Assembly: GCA_029204225.1 (NCBI GenBank)
Contig: CM055114.1
Span: forward strand, 20,055,634 to 20,119,633
From: Diphasiastrum complanatum
Lineage: Eukaryota; Streptophyta; Lycopodiopsida; Lycopodiales; Lycopodiaceae
Direction: 5' to 3'
Length of the DNA stretch: 64,000 bases
The position numbers were made by a program, and so were the translations under genes. This document shows positions 10,316 through 21,060 of the stretch, one piece after another (within the stretch, counting starts at the first letter, position 1; each line of letters starts with the position of its first letter). Below the pieces are notes generated by a model, which did no database searches, was not told where the DNA came from, and was given only the letters and a program-made list of their open reading frames with translations.

Positions 10316-10784
10316 TGGTTATTCAGATGCAAGTTGGGTAGGAGATGTAGACACTCATAAATCCACTTTCGGATTCACATTCTTCCTCAACAATGTTCCT
10401 ATTTCATGGAATAGTCGCAAGAAAACTTTGAAAGCTATATCTTCCACTAAATTAGAGTATATCGTAGCCTTGCAAGCTACAAAGAAAGCAGTGTGGTTGA
10501 GAGACTTACTTTCATATATCAGTCTGAATCAATATGCACCGACAGTTCTATTTTGTGATAATCAAAGTGCCATTGCTTTATCATCCAACCCTAGTTATCA
10601 TTCTAGGAGTAAGCACATTGAAATTAAGTATCACTATGTCAGAAGCAAAGTTCTCGACAAAGAGGTTGACTGGCAGTATTGTCAAACGCAAGATATGATA
10701 GCGGATATTTTTACTAAAGCATTATTACACAAGAAATTTTGTGCAGAACTAAGTTTGAAGGTCTGGATTCAGATTAAGGGGGAG
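10316..10784 (+). pseudogene. Copia-2 RNase H (3' end of pol)
   Basis: Copia RNase H with GYSDASWVGDVDTHKSTFGF, ISWNSRKKTLKAISSTKLEY, LFCDNQSAIALSSNPSYHSR, SKHIEIKYHYVRSKVLDKEV and MIADIFTKALLHKKF, in one uninterrupted frame. In a live element this domain removes the RNA strand during reverse transcription. It has no RT, start codon or gag of its own and is followed directly by a polypurine tract (aagggggag, 10776-10784) and LTR. Mirror 32044-32503 differs by one residue over 128 codons. Confidence 0.88.
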
Positions 10785-11440
10785 TGTTGGATTATTCTCT
10801 TGGTTATCGACTAATTGATCTTTAATCTTCATCCACCCTAACCATTTAGCAAGTAAATTTTCAAGATGACTAACTGGAAGGATGATAGTGCATCATGGCC
10901 AACTGGTTGTCGTGATTGATGACCTAATTGCTTAGTATAAATAGCTGATCATACTTCTATTACTTTTCAAGTTATTGAACAATGTACTGAAGCAACTCTC
11001 TGAAGCTTTCAATCTTGTACACTCTTGAGCATTCTAGCTCATTTCTTTAGACTTGATTTAGAGTATTGCTATTGCGCTTATTGATTAGTAGCAGAAGTGC
11101 TTCAGATAGGGTTTCATTTACTCAGAGATAGTTTTGATTCGCAATTATCTTGTGCTCATTAGCATCTGATTTGTTTCTTTTACTGAATAAATCTATCCTT
11201 TATTCCATTCAGTATTATGTCAAAATGTATGCATCTTTGTGATTATTTGTAACTGATAATCTCTTACTGTTTTTTCTGATAATTCAATACTTCATTGTTT
11301 GGCTATGTAATCACTTTAGCTTATGGCCTTCTCAAAGCTAGTTGCTAAATGACTGAACGTGACTTCTATCACTACTTTTGTTCAATATTAATAGACGTGG
11401 TCATGCATAGGAAAGAACGTTCATTTTGCTGTGCTCGAAA
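10785..11440 (+). repeat. Copia-2 3' LTR
   Basis: Begins TGTTGGATTATTCTC right after the PPT, with a TATA box at 10936-10943 (tataaata). The distal part resembles repeat R1. The exact 3' end is not resolved because all copies share the same downstream sequence. Confidence 0.65.
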
Positions 11441-12880
11441 AGTCCTTTACCTCCTTCGGCTTGTCATTTCGCATTCTCTCATCTCATCACCTCTTTCCAA
11501 TAGATTGAAGGGCATCACTTTAAGAAATATAAACAATATATACAAAAGTTACAATAGAATGATGACTAGCTCATAAATCCGCTCAAGATGATAGTTATAC
11601 TTGAACAACAAATAAGTAATTTTCTACATGTGGTTTTCAATAAATGTTCATATATAGCAAATATAATATATTAGCTCCAAGTTTATAGCTGTAAAACACG
11701 ACAACGTATTTGAATATTGTTTAGCTCTATCTAATAGTGTTTTAAGACTCTTGAAAATCACCATTAGACAACCAATTGATAACAAAAAACTGTTATGGAT
11801 GAATTTTGATCATACTCCATAACATGTCACACACACACACACACACACACAAGGTAAAATCCATGTATCTAATGCAAATGATGTTCTCGTTGATGTTTCT
11901 TTCAATTATATGTCTTCATATTCAGTCAAGGGTAGTGTTTGGTATCCTTATTTTAAACATAAGGAGTGATCAAGTGTGTCAAGCTTGAAGATGATGCCTC
12001 ATATTCTACCACTCAACAATCCCAAGTGTGAAGTCCTAGTGAAAAGGAATCAGATGTAAAGTCCACAAAATTATCAACTCATGTTCTAACCATCATGAAT
12101 TGTGCATATGCCAAGGCATGCTACATAAAATCATAGGTGGAAAAGATATTCATGTTTCGATAATGGTTGCCAATCTCATAAATCTCATTAACTCCATCAA
12201 AATTTTGCAAACTGTAAACTTCACACAGTTGGTTGCACCTCTTTTTCAACGGTTTCAGATTCAAGTCTCAGCCAGGGGAGATGTAGAGAACTTCATATCC
12301 ATCCTTGTTTTGTTGTATTTCATTTTCATGTAAAAGTGACACAGCTCATATATTTTTTCCATTTTTTATGTATGCTTTTGTTGTGATGTTCATTGATTCC
12401 TCATTAGTGAGGTTTTATTCTCTGTGTAGATTCAATACGACTTGGCATGTTGCTGGTTTGGCATTTACTTACTGTCTGTTACCAGACTCTTATGGGTCAT
12501 TCTTGGCAATCAAAGTCTTGGTTATCATTCAGCCATGCAGTAAGATTAGCGTTGTAGTATAGTTTTTATCCAGAAGCTAAAGACAACATTATGAATGTTC
12601 AAGGATCATGAAACACTCATTTCTTGATTCTTGGATAGCCCAAGCACATCAAGAACTGAAAAGTAAGAGAATATGCAAGATCTATGCCACATATTCAGCC
12701 TATTTAGTTTACTTGAATGCTAATTCTACACTATTCCACAATGCAAGATAGCTAATTCACTCTAATCCACAATGCATAAAGAAAGAAAGCAAGAAACTAA
12801 TCTAATTCCACAACCACCCATGCAAGAATGGAAGGGCATGATCATAAAGGAATAAACGTGACTAAACTAGTTGATATTTC
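11441..12880 (+). repeat. Module S, noncoding repeat block (left arm)
   Basis: Noncoding block shared with 19217-21060, 29935-31395, 47746-49575, 56178-56785 and 57590-59400, and in shorter pieces at 14450-15150 and 28039-28385. It contains a CA microsatellite at 11828-11851. Similar small frames (for example 12305-12562) recur in every copy because the DNA is copied; they match no family I know and are treated as chance. Confidence 0.7.
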
Positions 12881-12884
12881 TCAC

Positions 12885-13369
12885 ACTCCCTCCTCAACTA
12901 GCTTTGGCTTGGTTTTGACCATACTACTTTGATCCAACTTTAGAATGATCTTAATCCTAAGTATAGATCTCCTTTCTAAGGTCCTAAAGTTGCTTTCATA
13001 ATTGATATAGAGAATAGTGTCCACATTGGATGCTTCACTGTTTCTTATATCAATTTTACATATCAAGATGTAACTAGAACATGAAGAACCAAATAGAATG
13101 TACACAAATGATTGCTCCATGCTTCCGACTTTGAACTCTCTAGAAGATAACAACAACCAAACAATAAATTTATATGATGACCAGTTGCTTGCATGTCCCC
13201 TCCATCTTTGTCCTTTCTTGATATATGTCCACCATAAAACTCCATGATTGAGCCTCCATCATTATATTTACAATTAATTTGCAATCATGGCTAAATTGGC
13301 CCAACATCTCTAAGCTGAGATTTCATTTTGGCCTCAAAAAAATAACAAACTAGTTGACAATTTTTCACA
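12885..13369 (-). repeat. LTR-like block between two polypurine tracts
   Basis: Two minus-strand PPT/LTR starts are 485 bp apart: TGTGAGAAATATC starting at 12885 and TGTGAAAAATTGTC at 13369. The block between them opens like the Copia-1 LTR and ends in a pol-like tail (KPKLVEEGV). It looks like a related copia LTR plus a short 3' pol tail. Mirrored at 29451-29934. Confidence 0.5.
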
Positions 13370-13564
13370 CTCCCTCTTGGGCAAAGGTTCATCCTTCGCC
13401 AACCTTGGAAAACATTCTCCAGATGACTTCAAACACTCAGAAACCTTTGTCAAGATTCTTTTAGCCTACTTTCATAGTACTGTATGAGCCTGCAAATTTC
13501 CGTTCAGAACTGATCAGCCAAACTAGTATTCAATGTAATGGACCCTCAAATTCACCTATAAGTT

Positions 13565-14112
13565 GGCTGAATTCGATTCATTCCTCACTTGTGCTAGCAA
13601 AGCTCTTGCCAAATTTTCCAGCGACCAAAGCTTTCAAAACTTTCTGAAGTATTTTCTATTATACACTCGTGTGTATTAATTACTTTTCGTTTCTGTTCAT
13701 TATGTCTTCCACATATACATCTTAGTCGCCTCGTTATACTATCCATCGTGATGTCCCATCTGCAACGGATATCATGATCCTTCCTAGCACAAGCATGGTC
13801 ACTCAGTGGATGACCCTTGCATAGCCTCTGCTTACTGCAATGGGTATTCATGAGAGAGCCTTCTCAACGAGAATAAACATGGATTTTATCACTCTTGCCT
13901 TCAGCACTTGGAAGGAGGAGAAATCCAAGTTTTACGTCACTTTCCAGCGAGCCACACACAAGGTCCGCGTGACTGAGGCCGCCCTTGCTGCCATAAGGAT
14001 AGCATCTGGTACCCAAGCCTCACCAAACCATAAACAAGCCAAACAGGCTATTAAGCCTTATATTGACCTCAAAAATGATACTTCATCAAAACTAGCTATT
14101 GAAAACAACTAA
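13565..14112 (+). pseudogene. Orphan ORF, left-arm copy
   Basis: A 137-codon frame from ATG at 13702 to TAA at 14110, with upstream open sequence to about 13565. It is interrupted by TAG at 13723 (arm-specific) and by a second TAG shared with the two other copies. Visible features include HRDVPSATDI, ERAFSTRINMDFITLAFSTW, SKFYVTFQRATHKVRV and a basic, Gln-rich tail. I recognise no family. Copies lie at 28713-29123 and 55444-55855. It sits between Copia-1-type LTR starts and may be a captured sequence. Confidence 0.5.
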
Positions 14113-14327
14113 ATACTTCATCAAAAACCTAGAAATACTAGTCTAGATGCAATGTATCATATTTAGCCAATTAGAATGGGTCCAAAATTGACCTCATCCA
14201 CTTATCTACTTGCCAAAAACAGTACAAACACTATTAGGCCCTTATTGACAAATATGAAACTATCTCTAAGTTGAGATCTCATAATTTGGCCACCAAAAAA
14301 CAACAAACTAGTTGACAATTTTTCGCA
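14095..14327 (-). repeat. Copia-1 LTR fragment
   Basis: Minus-strand start near 14327 (PPT and TGTG mutated to TGCG), continuing about 230 bp and breaking off where the orphan ORF begins. Mirrored at 28498-28735. Confidence 0.65.
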
Positions 14328-14335
14328 CTGCCTCT

Positions 14336-14460
14336 TCATCTAGTTTTAGCATAGATTTAGATAGAACTCCAAGTGAGCCTGATCTTTTGCATTATATCTT
14401 GGGAATAGAAGTATTTAGAACTTCTCAGTTTACTCTCATTTACTCTCTAAAAGATATTCA
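14336..14460 (+). pseudogene. Copia-1 inverted pol fragment cut by module S
   Basis: Short start of the inverted RT connection segment (EPDLLHYILGIEVFRT), broken at about 14450 by module S sequence. A longer copy of the same segment begins about 940 bp further on at 15290, so this part of the arm holds a partial tandem duplication. Confidence 0.65.
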
Positions 14461-15150
14461 TGTTTCGATAATGATTGCCAATCTCATAAATCTCATTAAC
14501 TCCATCAAAATTTTGCAAACTGTAAACTTCACACAGTTGGTTGCACCACTTTTTCAACAGTTGCAGATTCAAGTCTCAGCCAGGGGAGATGTAGAGACCT
14601 TCATATCCATCCTTATTTCATTTTCATGTAAAAGTGACACAGCTCATATATTTTTTCCATTTTTTATGTATGCTTTTGTTGTGATGTTCATTGATTCCTC
14701 ATTAGTGAGGTTTTATTCTCTGTGTAGATTCAATACGACTTGGCTCAACTGGTTAGCTTGGCATCTAAAGTTTCTTTGGTCCCAGGTTCGAGCCTCCCCT
14801 TGGAAACCAAGAAGCATTTTCATGTAAAAGTGACACAGCTCATATATTTTTTCCATTTTTTATGTATGCTTTTGTTGTGATGTTCATTGATTCCTCATTA
14901 GTGAGGTTTTATTCTCTGTGTAGATTCAATATGACTTGGCACGTTGCTGGTTTGGCATTTACTTACTGTCTGTTACCAGACTCTTATGGGTCATTCTTGG
15001 CAATCAAAGTCTTGGTTATCATTCAGCCATGCAGTAAGATTAGCGTTGTAGTATAGTTTTTATCCAGAAGCTAAAGACAACATTATGAATATTCAAGGAT
15101 CAAGAAATACTTATTTCTTGATTATTGGACAACCCAAGAACATCAAGAAT
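14461..15150 (+). repeat. Two module S fragments in tandem
   Basis: Two partly overlapping pieces of module S (14461-14733 and about 14820-15150) flanking a tRNA-like stretch. The right arm keeps only the first piece (28039-28385), so 14797-15432 is specific to the left arm. Confidence 0.65.
14734..14806 (+). other. tRNA-like SINE remnant with A and B boxes
   Basis: A box TGGCTCAACTGG at 14741-14752 fits the TRGCNNARYNGG consensus exactly. B box GGTTCGAGCCT at 14785-14795 fits GGTTCGANTCC in 9 of 11. The 32 nt between them is the spacing of a tRNA gene. The flanks do not pair into a good acceptor stem and the T stem is poor, so I read it as a tRNA-derived SINE remnant rather than a tRNA gene. 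The right arm keeps the A box (28073-28084, minus) but not the B box. Confidence 0.55.
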
Positions 15151-15272
15151 TTACTTGCCGAAAATAGTACAAACACTATTAGGCCCTTATTGACAGATAT
15201 GAAACTATCTCTAAGTTGAGATCTCATCATTTGGCCACCAAAAAAAAACAAGCTAGTTGACAATTTTTCACA
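15150..15272 (-). repeat. Copia-1 LTR start, truncated
   Basis: Minus-strand PPT and TGTGAAAAATTGTC start at 15272; only about 120 bp of LTR remains before module S. Belongs to the Copia-1 copy at 15290-16313. Confidence 0.65.
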
Positions 15273-15289
15273 CTCCCTCTTCATCTAGT

Positions 15290-16105
15290 TTTAGCATAGA
15301 TTTAGATAGAACTCCAAGTGAGCATGATCTTTTGCATTATATCTTGGGAATAGAAGTACTTAGAACTTATTAATTTAGTCTCATTTGTCAAGAGAAGTAT
15401 TCTAATTTTATTCTAAAGAGATTTCATATGGTAAATGCAAAGTCTTGTAATACACCAATGGAGTCAAATGTAAAGCTCACTATTAGAGGTAATGAAAGAT
15501 CCTTCAAGGACATTACTCTCTATAGCAAGCTAGTTGGTTCACTCATATGTATAACCATCACAAGACCTGATCTAAGATATTGTGTTGGTAGATTAAGCCA
15601 ATTTATGCATGATACTAGTGTGGAGCATTGGAAACCAGGCAAGAGGGTATCGAGATACATCTTGGGAACTAATGATTTTGGAATTGTTTATGGAGGATCA
15701 TAACCAGACCTGTATGGATTTTCAGATTCAGACTTTTCTAGAGATCAAACGGATAGGAAATCCATAGGTGCACATGCTATTTTCATAATTGATGGATCTA
15801 TCTCTTGGATGTCAAAAAAACAAGCTACAATCTCATTGTCATCTAGTGAGGCCGAGTACAAAGCTCTTACATCTTGCACAAAGGATATGTTATGGATCAA
15901 GAGAATGGTAATGTATTTTCACTTGTTGGATTTTTCAGAGAGTCCCATCATCTTTTGTGATAACCTCTCAAACCAAATATTGGCAAGGAATCCTATTTTT
16001 CATGCAAGGAGCAAGCATATTGAAGTGGCTTATCAAATTGTGGGAGAACAAGTCATGGAAAAGGGGATGGAGCTTCAACATGTTTATTCAAGGGAGTGAA
16101 GCATA
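15290..16105 (+). pseudogene. Inverted Copia-1 RT connection plus RNase H, left inner copy
   Basis: Same rearranged segment as at 738-1505. RT connection frame 15428-15703 (DTPMESNVKL-like block, TRPDLRYCVG) and RNase H frame 15809-16099 (SSSEAEYKAL, HARSKHIEVAYQIV, ends HVYSRE). A frameshift near 15390-15430 and a stop after YGGS divide it. Its orientation is opposite to the RT palm on its right and the LTR on its left. Confidence 0.82.
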
Positions 16106-17060
16106 GAACAACATCAAACTCTTTTTCTAGTGCCATCTTGATATCATCAACATCTTGATTGTTACCTCCACTCAAAATGATATCAATCATATAGATTAGA
16201 AGAATGGTAACATCATTTCCAACAAATCCATAATAAAGTGAATGATCATACTCACTCATCTTGAAATTTTGAGAAAGAAGAAAAGTGTTAAGCTTAGCAT
16301 ACCAACTCCTCATCCGATTTGTACATGCTACTTACTGAATCAATCTATCTTCTTATTGCGTTCAATATCATGTCAGAATGTATGCCTCTCTGTAGCTATT
16401 TATAACTGATAAATCGATTATTGTTTCGTCTGATCTGTTGAACACTTCAACCCTGCAATATTCTTTACACTACTTTACCTTCTGAAATTGTTTGACTACA
16501 AAATCACTTTGGTACTAATAATTCCAAAGTTATTTGCTAAAGGATTGAACGTGACTTCTGTCATTATAGTGGAGGTAACAATCAACATCTCGATTGTTAC
16601 CTCAACTCAAAATGATATCAATCATATAGATTAGAAGAATGGTACATCATTTCCAACAAATCTATAGTAAAGTGAATGATCATACTCACTCAGCTTGAAA
16701 TTTTGAGAAAGAAGAAAAGTGTTAAGCTTAGCATACCAACTCCTCATTTGATTTGTACATGCTACTTACTGAATCAATCTATCTTCTTATTGTGTTCAAT
16801 ATCATGTCAGAATGTATGCTTCTCTGTAGCTATTTATAGTTGATAAATTTGTTATTGTTTCGTCTGATCTGTTGAATACTTCAACACTGCAATATTCTTT
16901 ACACTACTTTACACTCTGAAATTGTTTGACTACAAAATCACTTTGGTACTAATAATTCCATAGTTATTTGCTAAAGGATTGAACGTGACTTCTGTCATTA
17001 TAGCTTTGTTCAATTATTGATAGGCGTAGTCATGCATTAGGAAAGAAGTCTTATTCCGCT
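16106..17060 (-). pseudogene. Copia-1 RT palm (YMID) and R1, tandemly duplicated
   Basis: RT palm on minus strand from 16313 (SEYDHSLYYGFVGNDV, YMIDIILSGG) followed by R1. The RT-end plus R1 unit is then repeated at about 16565-17060, a tandem unit of about 440 bp. The second RT piece is shorter and frameshifted. The right arm has a single unit, while 53458-54454 also has two. Confidence 0.78.
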
Positions 17061-17069
17061 GCGCTCAAT

Positions 17070-17635
17070 AGTTCATTCATAGACTTTGAATTATCGAATC
17101 ATCCTTCCTTCTTCCAACATAATGAGCTTCGCCTAGATCTATCATATCGAATTCTGAGACAACATTCATTTTGCATCTTTATTAGTTTGTCACTATTGTT
17201 TAATAGCAATGTGTCATCCACGTACAATGTAATGATAATAAAAAAATGCTGCGTTGACTTGAATTAAACATTCAAATATGAAGTGTTTGGATTCTAACCA
17301 TGATCGATTAAAAAAAGTGTTGATCCTCTAGAACTAAACTCTAGTAGGTTGCTTCAAGTCTTAAAGTGCTCTATGAAGTTTACATACATGATTCTCCTTG
17401 TCGTTTATTTGAACATTCAATAGAAATAGTCAAATGGGAAATGGGAGTGTTGGATAGTTAGACTGTCTGAGCCTTTGAGGTCAATAAATTGATCCTCAAT
17501 AAAACAATATCTCTGCAGATGAATAGCTTTGATTCAACATAATCACACAACATATGAGTTCTATTTGAAGTGCTATAACCAATGAAAATGGATTTGATAT
17601 TGTGGGAGTCTAGGTGATCTCCTGTAATATCTGGA
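17070..17635 (-). pseudogene. Copia-3 integrase C-end and RT fragment, deleted
   Basis: Minus strand: copia integrase C-terminal block (SIFIGYSTSNRTHML), then after a deletion RT sequence around the active site, YVDD at 17213-17224, and the EFDMIDLGEA block. Compared with 25687-26640 it lacks about 575 bp covering the RT fingers, with the join at a short A-rich microhomology. Confidence 0.7.
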
Positions 17636-17675
17636 GAGAGAGAGAGAGAGAGAGAGAGTGTGTGTGTGTGTGTGT
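17634..17675 (+). repeat. GA/GT compound microsatellite
   Basis: About 12 GA units followed by about 9 GT units. The mirrored tract at 25612-25686 has about 37 CT units and only a few CA units. Confidence 0.9.
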
Positions 17676-18537
17676 CACCCTAGTTAGACAAAACGCGATT
17701 CTTGCGACTGTCACCTCAGTTAGACAAAATTTGATTCTTGTGTTTTGATTGGTCCAAAAAATTTTAGGAGTCAAGGGTCCAATCATAAGTGAGAAAGGGT
17801 CCAATGAAAATCAAGGGATGTTGAGTCACTCATCCAATAGGATGTAAGAGGTGCTAAAAAGTGAGTCCAATAGAATTAGAGGATGGACTACCTCGATATA
17901 TGACATGTAGGATGATCCACTTCATTATTGTATTGATTTTCTTGGAGATGAATGAGATTTTGAGTTCTAGTCACATTGGTGGTTTCTCTCTCTACCCAAG
18001 CCCAATTTGTTACATTCTCTCTCTACCCGAGATCTAGGACTTTTCATAATTAATTTTTTGAAAGTACATTTTCCCCTCGTGTGTATGTACTTGCATGATG
18101 AATGTATGCATGTTGTAGTGTGTCTTTGCCTTAGATTTTTGAGATAGATCTTGATTATCAATCTAGTCTTGATCTATATGCATGCACACCACTTAGGAGA
18201 TCATCATCACACTCAAAGGAAAATCCACACGTGTGAATTTCAACATTTGATTCTTGTCAATGTATGTTATTAAGAAGTTCACATCATCTATATAACAACA
18301 GCATGGTCATTTGCTTAATTTAAATTGCCATTTTATTTGACACAAGGATCTTAGATATTCTTTGTGTGAGGGTCTGAATCATTCCGTTATGTACTATTTT
18401 GAATGAAGTGGTTTGTGAATCCATGGATGACCTATATCAATGTAGTGAGTAACATTGCTTTTAAGGTTAAGGAGTACACCCTCCTTAGGACCAAAAAAAA
18501 CATTTACACTATAAGTGGTTGTACACACATAATGATT
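17676..18537. other. No recognisable gene
   Basis: AT-rich sequence up to the palindrome edge. A diverged 40 bp tandem pair (aattttgtctaactgaggtg type) follows the microsatellite. Small frames are chance. Mirrored at 24736-25611. Confidence 0.5.
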
Positions 18538-18538
18538 T

Positions 18539-19216
18539 AGAGAATTTCCAGTCCCCTCCCTTGATTTGGAATTTGATCGAATCTAGATGTCACGCCGCAT
18601 GGGAGGCATGATGTGAGCCACTGCAAATTGGAGCGATAAGAGCTAGCAAATCTAGGCCATACCACGTGCACCAGGATGATTGTAAGTTTGCAAAGAAAGA
18701 ATTTTGAGAAAATCCAGATCGTTTCAAGCAACAACAAGAAACAGCTAAGAAGCGCCCGGAGACTGCAGGGCCTTCTCACCTTGGCAGTGGTGGCCATGGT
18801 TGCCCATTTCATAAGTCTCCCCGCCCATATGTTGAATTTGATATTGTCGTAATTCATATTTTATTTGTGAATTTGTTTAAATTAAATTACAATCGCCAAT
18901 TTTTAGGTTCATGCAGAAATCTACCGTAAAGCGGTCTCCAACAAAAGAGGAGTATAAGTATGCCTATTCCAACAACATGCAATCATTACTCGACTTATTG
19001 GAGAGACAAGAAGTGAGAATTGATTGGGATGGATATTTTGAGGTTATTTATGGCTTCAAGATATATTTTAATTTCACCACATTCATGTTGTCGAACACTC
19101 TAACAACATCACTTACAAAATTTACACATCTTTATTACACGCAAGTATCGCAGTCCCAGTCTCATGCATCACAATCACATGAATTTGATCACCATGGCCA
19201 GGATGGGGACGATTGA
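18539..19216 (+). pseudogene. Unknown gene U1, 5'-truncated loop copy
   Basis: Not recognised. Shares coding-like sequence with 46480-47745 and 62995-63982. Visible parts: a charged stretch DDCKFAKKEF..NLDRFKQQQ, a KRSPTKEEYKYAYSNNMQSL block, LLERQEVRIDWDGY, and a Ser/Gln/His-rich tail ending DHHGQDGDD and stop. An intron-like gap separates WDGYFE from the tail. This copy starts mid-gene at the palindrome edge and its intron acceptor is damaged. Stops occur upstream. Confidence 0.45.
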
Positions 19217-21060
19217 ACTGGATCTAATATTCAACTTAGGCTCCACATGGGCAGCCCTCTTGGTTATTTAAGAGGTCCCCTCTCTTGTGAGGGAGCTTCA
19301 TCTGTATTGTCTCTAATCTTGTATTGAATAAAGAAGATCCTCCATGAGTTTTGGTATTCATAGAGCCCCTTGATCATGGTGGCTTTCTTGAGTGATTCCT
19401 TTATGATCATGCCCTTCCATTCTTGCATGTGTGGTTGTGGAATTAGATTAGTTTCTTGCTTTCTTTCTTTATGCATTGTAGATTGGAGTGGATTAGCTTT
19501 CTTGCATTGTGGAATAGTGTAGAATCAGCATTCAAGTAAATAAATAGGCTAAAATTGTGGCATAGATCTTGCAGATTCTCTTACTTTTCAATTCTTGATG
19601 TTCTTGGGCTATCCAAGAATCAAGAAATGAGTGTTTCTTGATCCTTGAACATTCATAATGTTGTCTTTTAGCTTCTTGTTTCTTGTTCTTGTTTATGTTT
19701 TGTTGCTTGTAGATTAATTCGAATTTCAAGATATGTTTTCAACTCATTTTAAAACAAGTAGAAATAGGCATACTATTAAGTGCACAACTAAGCTACACTC
19801 TGATCCTTGTTAAGCATCATGGCTTGCACTTTCAATTGATGTAAGTACAGTTCAGGAGAGAATAAGTTCCTGTGAATGCACTGACAGGCTGGATAAAAAC
19901 TATACTACAACGCTAATCTTACTGTATGGCTGAATGCTAACCAAGACTTTGATTGCCAAGAATTGCCAAGAGTATGGTAACAGACAGTAAGTAAATGCCA
20001 AACTAGCAACGTGCCAAGTCGTATTGAATCTACACAGAGAATAAAACCTCACTAATGAGGAATCAATGAATATCACAACAAAAGCATACATAAAAAATGG
20101 AAAAAATATATGAGCTGTGTCACTTTTACATGAAAATGAAATACAACAAAACAAGGATGGATATGAAGGTCTCTACATCTCCCCTGGCTGAGACTTGAAT
20201 CTGCAACCATTGAAAAAGTGGTGCAACCAACTATGTGAAGTTTACAGTTTGCAAAATTGTGATGGAGTTAATGAGATTTATGAGATTGCCAACCATTATC
20301 GAAACATGAATATCTTTTCCAGCTATGATTTTATGTAGCATGCCTTGGCATATGCACAATTCATGATGGTTAGGACATTAGTTGATAATTTTGTGGACTT
20401 TACATCTGATTCCTTTTCACTAGGATTTCACACTTGGGATTGTTGAGTGGTAGAATATGAGGCATCATCTTCAAGCTTGACACACTTGATCATTCCTTAT
20501 GTTTAAAACAAGGATACCAAACACTACCCTTGACTGAATATGAAGACAATATAATTGAAAGAAACATCAACGAGAACATCATTTGCATTAGATACATGGA
20601 TTTTACCTTGCGTGTGTGTGTGTGTGTCTGTGTGTGTGTGTGGGTGTGTGTGTGTGACATGTTATGGAGTATGATCAAAATTCATCCATAACTTTTTATG
20701 TTATCCAATTGGTTGTCATAATGGTGATTTTCAAGTGTCTTAAAACACTATTAGATAGAGCTAAACAATATTCAAATATGTTGTAGTGTTTTGCAGCTAA
20801 AAACTCGAAGCTAATATATTATATTTGCTATATATGGACATTTATTGAAAACCACATGTAGAAAATTACTTCTTTGTTGTTTGAGTATAACTATCATCTT
20901 GAGTGGATTTATGAGCTAGTCATCATTCTATTGTAACTTTTGTATATATTGTTACATATTTTTAAAGTGATGCCCTTCAATCTATTGGAAAGAGGTGATG
21001 AGATGAGAGAAAGCAAAATGACAAGCCGAAGGAGGTAAATGACTTATCGAGCACATCAGA
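19217..21060. repeat. Module S, loop copy
   Basis: Noncoding. Starts with an LTR-like promoter block (tatttaag at 19265-19272, aataaa at 19327-19332). Then comes a near-perfect hairpin at 19592-19626 (ttcttgat..ttcttgg against ccaagaatcaagaa), the module S body, and a GT microsatellite at about 20609-20656. No credible coding frame. Confidence 0.6.

Larger units (their letters stand above)
1..18538 (+). repeat. Left arm of a giant imperfect inverted repeat
   Basis: The reverse complement of this stretch recurs at 24736-43437. Mirrored feature pairs sum to 43438 over positions 1-5300, to 43352 over about 6300-9250, to 42819 over about 9900-12560, and to 43461 or 43274 nearer the loop; each change marks an indel. 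An 86-codon frame at 528 differs from its mirror by 3 residues, a 145-codon frame at 1138 by 4, a 128-codon frame at 10428 by 1, and a 136-codon frame at 8292 by none. Pairing continues to base 1, so the outer end lies beyond the window. The inner end is at the shared octamer aatgattt (18531-18538). Confidence 0.95.

Noticed and set aside
9928-10341. 137-codon Pro/Ser/Leu-rich secreted protein
   Set aside because: It lies in the Copia-2 leader, arises from pyrimidine-rich repeats and runs into RNase H in the wrong frame.
12210-12290. A second SINE in module S (cagttggttgcacc and gattcaagtctc)
   Set aside because: The boxes are weak and only about 24 nt apart; too little to call, although repeated in all module S copies.
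12305-12562. Conserved small membrane protein repeated eight or more times
   Set aside because: The frame recurs because the DNA block is copied; no start context, no family and no sign of codon-level constraint.
13702-14112. Endogenous viral coat or nucleocapsid protein
   Set aside because: Size and basic tail raised the idea, but no family motif is recognisable, so it is kept as an orphan ORF.
14734-14806. Functional tRNA gene
   Set aside because: A and B boxes fit, but the acceptor and T stems do not pair, and only half of it remains in the right arm.
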